64,000 nucleotides of DNA. It comes from Cyrtodaria siliqua. Its lineage: Eukaryota > Mollusca > Bivalvia > Adapedonta > Hiatellidae. The notes below the pieces were generated by a model that had not been told where the DNA came from, did no database searches, and saw nothing but the letters and a program-made list of their open reading frames with translations. The stretch covers positions 62,001 through 126,000 of the forward strand of contig JAWPHD010005588.1 of NCBI GenBank assembly GCA_037043455.1. The letters are read 5' to 3'. Position 1 is the first letter of the stretch; each line of letters opens with the position of its first letter. Positions 62,801 through 64,000 of this stretch are shown here, in pieces. Made by a program: the position numbers and the translations under genes.

Positions 62801-64000
62801 TGCCTTCCACCCTGTGGGGGTACAAAAATGAATCATTTGAATAGTGTATGCAAGATGTTTACAACAGATTTTAGTTTCTTTTCAACAATATGTAAACAGT
62901 ACTTGTGATACAGCTTTTTTTTAAGATACTAACTGGACGTAAACTTAAAGCAAATTCTAAGTAAAGTAATGCGACTAATTATGAAAATATTTAAAGGGGT
63001 TAATTCTAAAAATATTTTGAAATCGTTTTGCTATTTTTAGTAACAGTAACCTTGACGCAGTGATCCCAATCGCAATCGAAAGCTTCCTTTTCATATAAGC
63101 TATTAACTAACCATAAAGTTACATGCCAACATCTCATTTCTAAATGAAGTTATTGAGGCAATTTGAGCAGAAACCATTTTTCTATATTTAGTAACAGTGA
63201 CCTTGAACCCAATGACACAAATGCAATCCCAAGCTTGCTTTTTAAATAAGCTACCTAGCCAGGACGTTTCATGCCAATATCTCATTCCTAACGGAAGTTA
63301 TTGAACGGAAACATTTTACTATTTTTAGTAACAGTGACCTTGACCTTGAATCCACTGACCCCAAGCTTCCTCTTCAAATAATCTACCCATACCAATATCT
63401 CATTCCTAACTGAAGTTATCAACAGGAAACCATTTTTCTATTTTTAGTAAGTGACCTTAACCTTGATCCAAGTGACACCCAATGCACCCCAAGCTTCTTC
63501 TTTATATAAGCTACCTATTCAGAACATTTCATGCCAATATCTCATTCCTAACCAAAGTTATTGAGCAGAAACAAAAACAAGAATGTGACGCAAACTGAAA
63601 CAAAAAGGTTAAAAACACATATATGGAGAAAGTAGGTAACAGTGACCTAGTTTTCTGGGCAAGATCATTGCAATTGTTTCATGAGAAGAAGGTGCTGTTA
63701 AAGTTCGGTGAAGATTGGACATGGTTATGCAAAGATGTAACAAAAAGAAAATGTTGACATCCGCCCGCCTGGTTTACGCCAATCTATAAGCCGACTTTTT
63801 TTTCTCCAAAAACCTCCCTAAAAATCATGAGAAAGTAAAACATGGTGACATGTTTCATATGTAATGTACCTTCACACCACGGGTTGAAAAGCATGTAGAG
63901 GTGATCTGCGTCAAATCTTGTGAAGTCGGTTGTGCTGTCCTTCAGTTTGGTCTCGACATGCAGCTCATACCACCCAATGTTGCAGTCAGGTTCAGACGTG
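35577..64000 (-). CDS. Transglutaminase (protein-glutamine gamma-glutamyltransferase), 5' end outside window
   Basis: Twelve exons join in frame with GT-AG introns, 1924 coding bases (about 640 residues), against about 690 for a typical whole enzyme, so the N-terminal 90-100 residues lie past 64000. The enzyme makes Ca2+-dependent isopeptide crosslinks between glutamine and lysine side chains. Visible in order: the end of the N-terminal beta-sandwich (LFNPWCEDD), core entry (RPWNFGQFESPV), catalytic Cys in YGQCWVF (56707-56709), [11 protein letters not shown] with AHDTD, catalytic His in WNFHVWNE (52644-52646), catalytic Asp in [11 protein letters not shown] (52575-52577), KAVG and YKYRD ending the core, then two C-terminal beta-barrels closing with [14 protein letters not shown] and [15 protein letters not shown] charged tail of about 60 residues follows. 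All triad residues are present, so activity is expected. Introns are long and full of repeats. In invertebrates the family serves haemolymph clotting, cuticle or shell matrix and immunity; which applies here cannot be told. Confidence 0.97.
36249..36662 (-). mobile_element. SINE alpha, near full length
   Basis: Close relative of 22634-23045, with GGCGCACCAACACATAAAAG, GAGCCACGTTATAG and CACACAGGGCC. It lies in the intron between exons L and K. Confidence 0.6.
36985..37205 (-). mobile_element. SINE family gamma, tRNA-derived
   Basis: On the minus strand, A box TGGTTAACGATG (37163-37174) and B box GGGTTCAAATCTC (37115-37127) have tRNA-like spacing. A unique body and a 3' tail of repeated AATTC units follow (36985-37015). 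The most complete Pol III promoter in the window. Confidence 0.75.
37443..38274 (+). mobile_element. Pearl-like element 4
   Basis: Same family as 24.3-28.6 kb. AACAAGAGGTCAATGACC start, AGTAGTCGCTACAA cores, CAGACGGACGACGG microsatellite; the end is cut inside GCTCTGCTGAT. Confidence 0.75.
38866..39697 (+). mobile_element. Pearl-like elements 5 and 6 (short, then truncated)
   Basis: AACAAGAGGTCAATGACC at 38868 and a first terminal hairpin ending GGTAGAGCTAAAAA at about 39475. A 5'-truncated second copy follows, with an ACGGACGACGG microsatellite and a second terminal hairpin ending at 39697. Confidence 0.7.
39989..40125 (-). CDS. Transglutaminase exon K
   Basis: Second beta-barrel: [26 protein letters not shown]. 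Acceptor TTTTATAG, donor CAG|GTTTGT. Confidence 0.93.
40626..44090. repeat. 28 bp minisatellite, about 3.5 kb
   Basis: Roughly 120 units reading CTGAAGGACTACATCTCTAT then an ATAYGTAA ending. 25 bp variants lack AAG. A distinctive block with ACATATATATATATGAGATA and ACTTAACTG recurs near 41708, 42382 and 43220, showing higher-order amplification. It lies in the intron between exons K and J. Confidence 0.95.
44175..44415 (-). mobile_element. SINE alpha with perfect B box
   Basis: The minus strand contains GGTTCGAGTCC (44288-44298), an exact Pol III B box. The plus-strand landmarks ATGGCGCCTAACAGGAATG and GAGATAAAATATGG place it in SINE alpha. Confidence 0.65.
44421..45260 (+). mobile_element. 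Pearl-like element, AACAAGAGGCCC type
   Basis: Starts AACAAGAGGCCCAAGAGGGC and CTCTACTGGCTAA, ends CATAAGCTCTCTTATTC and AGTCGAGCTAATAA. The interior has two related halves (AGANATAGACYTGTAAACAC) and two purine-rich G runs (44640-44690, 44765-44812). Confidence 0.6.
45372..45532 (-). CDS. Transglutaminase exon J
   Basis: End of the first barrel and start of the second: [38 protein letters not shown]. Acceptor TTTCCAG, donor GAT|GTATGT. Confidence 0.93.
45782..45977 (-). CDS. Transglutaminase exon I
   Basis: First C-terminal beta-barrel: [33 protein letters not shown], and [13 protein letters not shown] at the end. Confidence 0.94.
46173..46450 (-). mobile_element. SINE family beta
   Basis: Near match to 33295-33585 across GTTGTTTAACGGCTCATCAA and TCTTGCCCAAGAACAC. 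The B box is eroded (GGGTTAAATCC on the minus strand). Confidence 0.6.
46545..46694. mobile_element. MITE, TTCCATTAAAACATAC family, copy 2
   Basis: Inverted ends AGGACTATTCCATTAAAACA and TGTTTTAATGGAATAGCCCT, with CCCAGGAAGGCA and TGCCTTCCTCGGG inside. Confidence 0.8.
46799..46890 (-). CDS. Transglutaminase exon H
   Basis: Short linker exon: [10 protein letters not shown] to IYKIDKKTL, joining the core to the first beta-barrel. Acceptor TTACAG, donor TTG|GTAAGA. Confidence 0.9.
47033..47306 (-). mobile_element. MITE with CATTACGTGGTCC termini, copy 2
   Basis: Inverted relative to 4879-5151, with ends CATTACGTGGTCC and GGACCACGTAATG. Lies in the intron between exons H and G. Confidence 0.75.
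47728..48161. mobile_element. Foldback MITE, GATTAGCCCTCCC family, best copy
   Basis: Long arms: GTGGCGAAACCACGTGACTT opposite the inverse at 48140-48161, and GATTAGCCCTCCCAAA opposite TTTGGGAGGGCTAATC around a short loop. No coding capacity. Confidence 0.75.
48525..49036. mobile_element. Possible hAT-like element, AGTGATG ends
   Basis: CAGTGATGGACAATCGG at 48525 is mirrored by CCGATTAATCGGTACATCACTA ending 49036 (mirror in reverse complement). Both arms carry ATCGGTTACAATCG. The flanking 8 bp match only partly. Confidence 0.5.
49133..49715. mobile_element. Foldback MITE with arms of about 190 bp
   Basis: ATTAAAAGGGAATGTAGG and CAGCCAAATAATCG at the left are answered by the reverse complement ending at 49715. 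Pairing continues through AAACATGGTCAAGG, AACAAAAATATGACC, GGAGCTGCCATTTTGA and ATATATGGAATAT. It ends about 27 bp from the exon G donor. Confidence 0.75.
49743..49869 (-). CDS. Transglutaminase exon G
   Basis: 42 codons plus one base, from VLEDGSMEV to [10 protein letters not shown] and YKYRD, the C-terminal end of the catalytic core. A foldback MITE ends about 27 bp inside the following intron. Confidence 0.94.
50508..50815 (-). mobile_element. SINE alpha, diverged
   Basis: Contains GGTTATATGGCGCCAAAACA, GAACATGCCAGGCTCATC and AAGATAAAATATGGAGAA. Confidence 0.55.
51023..52377. mobile_element. hAT-like element with CAGGGCT ends, 1355 bp
   Basis: Ends CAGGGCTCGCACTGG (51023) and CCAGTGCAAGCCCTG (ending 52377) are inverted repeats (14 of 15). 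GTTAT flanks both sides (51018-51022 and 52378-52382). GCCAAATG-type repeats lie inside both ends. No transposase frame. It ends 57 bp from exon F. Confidence 0.6.
52434..52653 (-). CDS. Transglutaminase exon F (catalytic His and Asp)
   Basis: Begins by completing the Trp codon, then NFHVWNE (His 52644-52646), [18 protein letters not shown] (Asp 52575-52577) and [12 protein letters not shown]. The residue before the catalytic Asp is His, where Leu, Ile or Val is usual. Confidence 0.96.
52654..53188. other. Intron sequence with a possible SINE scrap
   Basis: Minus strand GGGTTCGAGCTC near 53134-53145 resembles a B box, but no A box is visible nearby. Otherwise nothing recognised. Confidence 0.35.
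53189..54755 (+). mobile_element. Pearl-like element, AACAAGAGGCCC type with GTGACCC cores
   Basis: Begins AACAAGAGGCCCAAGAGGGC and CTCTACTGGCTAA. Then several cores of 160-170 bp with CATTTGAACAAACTTGG, GACCATAAGCT and GGGGCGGGGCCAAAT, then ACGGACGACGGAAGACGG, ending CATAAGCTCTGCTGG and CCAATAGAGCTAAAAA. Confidence 0.7.
54800..54966. mobile_element. MITE, TTCCATTAAAACATAC family, copy 3
   Basis: ATTCCATTAAAGCTGATACC with CACCAGGAAGGCA at the left. ATGTATGTTTTAATGG and TAGCCCT at the right. The right inner arm is shortened. Confidence 0.65.
54967..55511. other. Intron sequence, nothing recognised
   Basis: A short CGCGCG / CACGCGC hairpin around a T run at 55194-55216 is the only structure seen. 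Confidence 0.4.
55512..55647 (-). CDS. Transglutaminase exon E
   Basis: Encodes [20 protein letters not shown] and a Ca2+-region-like acidic stretch to DDSVW. Acceptor TTTCAG, donor CTG|GTACGT; the last Trp codon is split. Confidence 0.95.
55648..56678. other. Intron sequence between exons E and D, nothing recognised
   Basis: No coding or repeat structure noticed. Confidence 0.4.
56679..56856 (-). CDS. Transglutaminase exon D (catalytic cysteine)
   Basis: 59 codons plus one base. Contains [19 protein letters not shown] and the active-site [10 protein letters not shown]; the Cys codon is 56707-56709. Confidence 0.97.
56960..57720. repeat. Tandem repeat, about 160 bp unit, four copies
   Basis: Units share GGTAAAAATTATTAAG, TTATCTGCCCTTTGCTTGG, GGTCAAGGTCACTTCC and CAATGTACCACCCAAGATAC. 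A single-copy tail with ACAAGCTTACATACG follows. Frames of 60-100 residues inside repeat with the unit and are not genes. Confidence 0.8.
57892..58541. mobile_element. Non-autonomous element with ACCTGGTTYTCAGGCC ends
   Basis: ACCTGGTTTTCAGGCC (57892) and GGCCTGAGAACCAGGT (ending 58541) are inverted. AATTAAT flanks both sides (57885-57891 and 58542-58548). GCCCGCATG repeats lie inside each end. No transposase frame. Confidence 0.6.
58796..60990. repeat. 35 bp minisatellite derived from the exon C splice donor
   Basis: About 60 units, on the plus strand reading ACCAGAGTGAGATATCAC, ATGTATGTGCAC, then CACTT, CACGT, CACAT or CATGT. On the minus strand (the transcribed strand of the host gene) each unit reads CTCTGGTAAGTGGTGCACAT or a variant. 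That is the same as the real exon C/intron junction at 60985-61001, including the last five exon bases CTCTG. Confidence 0.95.
60997..61104 (-). CDS. Transglutaminase exon C
   Basis: Exactly 36 codons, phase 0 at both ends: [14 protein letters not shown] to RCLSAL. The donor CTCTG|GTAAGTGG directly abuts, and is repeated by, the 35 bp minisatellite at 58796-60990. Confidence 0.95.
61481..61599 (-). CDS. Transglutaminase exon B
   Basis: Starts after CTACACAG and completes the split Asp codon of CEDD. Encodes [15 protein letters not shown] and RPWNFGQ, the classic entry to the catalytic core. Donor CAG|GTAAAC. Confidence 0.95.
62010..62820 (+). mobile_element. Pearl-like element, TGACCTTTGA cores
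   Basis: AACAAGAAATGTGTCAACGG start, then two to three cores of about 130 bp with CTTGACCTTTGAGGCA, CTCATTGTGATGAACAT and TTTGTGTGAAGTTTGA. Ends ATGGACGGACAGTCAGAT and CTTCCACCCTGTGGGGG. Confidence 0.6.
63010..63830. repeat. Tandem repeat, about 130 bp unit, four copies, plus tail
   Basis: Units share TTTTAGTAACAGTGACCTTG, CCCAAGCTTCCTCTT, CATGCCAATATCTCATTCC and AAGTTATTGAGCAGAAAC. A further AACAAGAATGTGACGC start at about 63588 opens a second short repeat element ending near exon A. Confidence 0.7.
63870..64000 (-). CDS. Transglutaminase exon A (partial at window edge)
   Basis: Encodes the end of the N-terminal domain with [12 protein letters not shown] and [10 protein letters not shown]. 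Donor GAAG|GTACAT. The exon runs off the window at 64000. Confidence 0.93.

Overview
This is a eukaryotic, intron-bearing, A+T-rich and repeat-dense window. It most likely comes from a bivalve mollusc. Three things point there: a tandem pair of secreted C1q-domain genes (a family greatly expanded in bivalves), a run of elements built from 150-160 bp core repeats plus ACGG-type microsatellite (the layout described for bivalve 'pearl'/Helentron-type elements), and many tRNA-derived SINE relics. The species cannot be named from the sequence. No bacterial-style genes, operons or CRISPR arrays are present.

Layout. (1) About 1.9-20.6 kb holds a tandem segmental duplication. Copy 1 (1880-8235) and copy 2 (15815-20585) each carry a two-exon C1q-domain gene. 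Copy 2 is intact: a 272-residue protein with signal peptide, coiled coil and C1q head, exons 16460-16850 and 18481-18908. Copy 1 keeps an open C1q exon (5439-5866), but its first exon has lost the ATG, gained a frameshift and a stop, so it is probably a pseudogene. The copies differ by young insertions: a 5'-truncated LINE and a foldback dimer in copy 1, and a TA-flanked palindromic element in copy 2 whose empty site survives in copy 1. The 8.4-15.8 kb spacer is filled with foldback elements and a pearl-like tandem element.

(2) 20.6-35.2 kb has no convincing gene. It holds foldback elements, a PHD-finger relic, SINEs, three head-to-tail pearl-like elements with a regular 320 bp repeat (24.3-28.6 kb), a non-autonomous hAT element with an 8 bp target duplication and a nested SINE (33.0-33.8 kb), and a 17 bp minisatellite (34.0-35.2 kb).

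(3) 35.6-64.0 kb is one minus-strand gene, a transglutaminase of which the last 12 exons are visible. They join in frame with GT-AG introns and encode about 640 residues: the end of the N-terminal domain, the catalytic core with Cys, His and Asp, two C-terminal beta-barrels and an unusual acidic tail. The 5' end lies beyond position 64000. The introns carry a 3.5 kb 28 bp minisatellite, a 2.2 kb 35 bp minisatellite, MITEs, hAT-like elements, SINEs and pearl-like elements.

The most notable observation is the 35 bp minisatellite at 58.8-61.0 kb. Its unit is a copy of the exon-intron junction it abuts, so each unit carries a 5' splice-site consensus, giving at least 22 exact decoy donors in the intron next to the real one. 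A second theme is a set of foldback elements, unrelated in sequence, each made almost wholly of one short palindrome-based motif (CAATTG, GATATC, CATATG, or CGAAAAGACG arrays).
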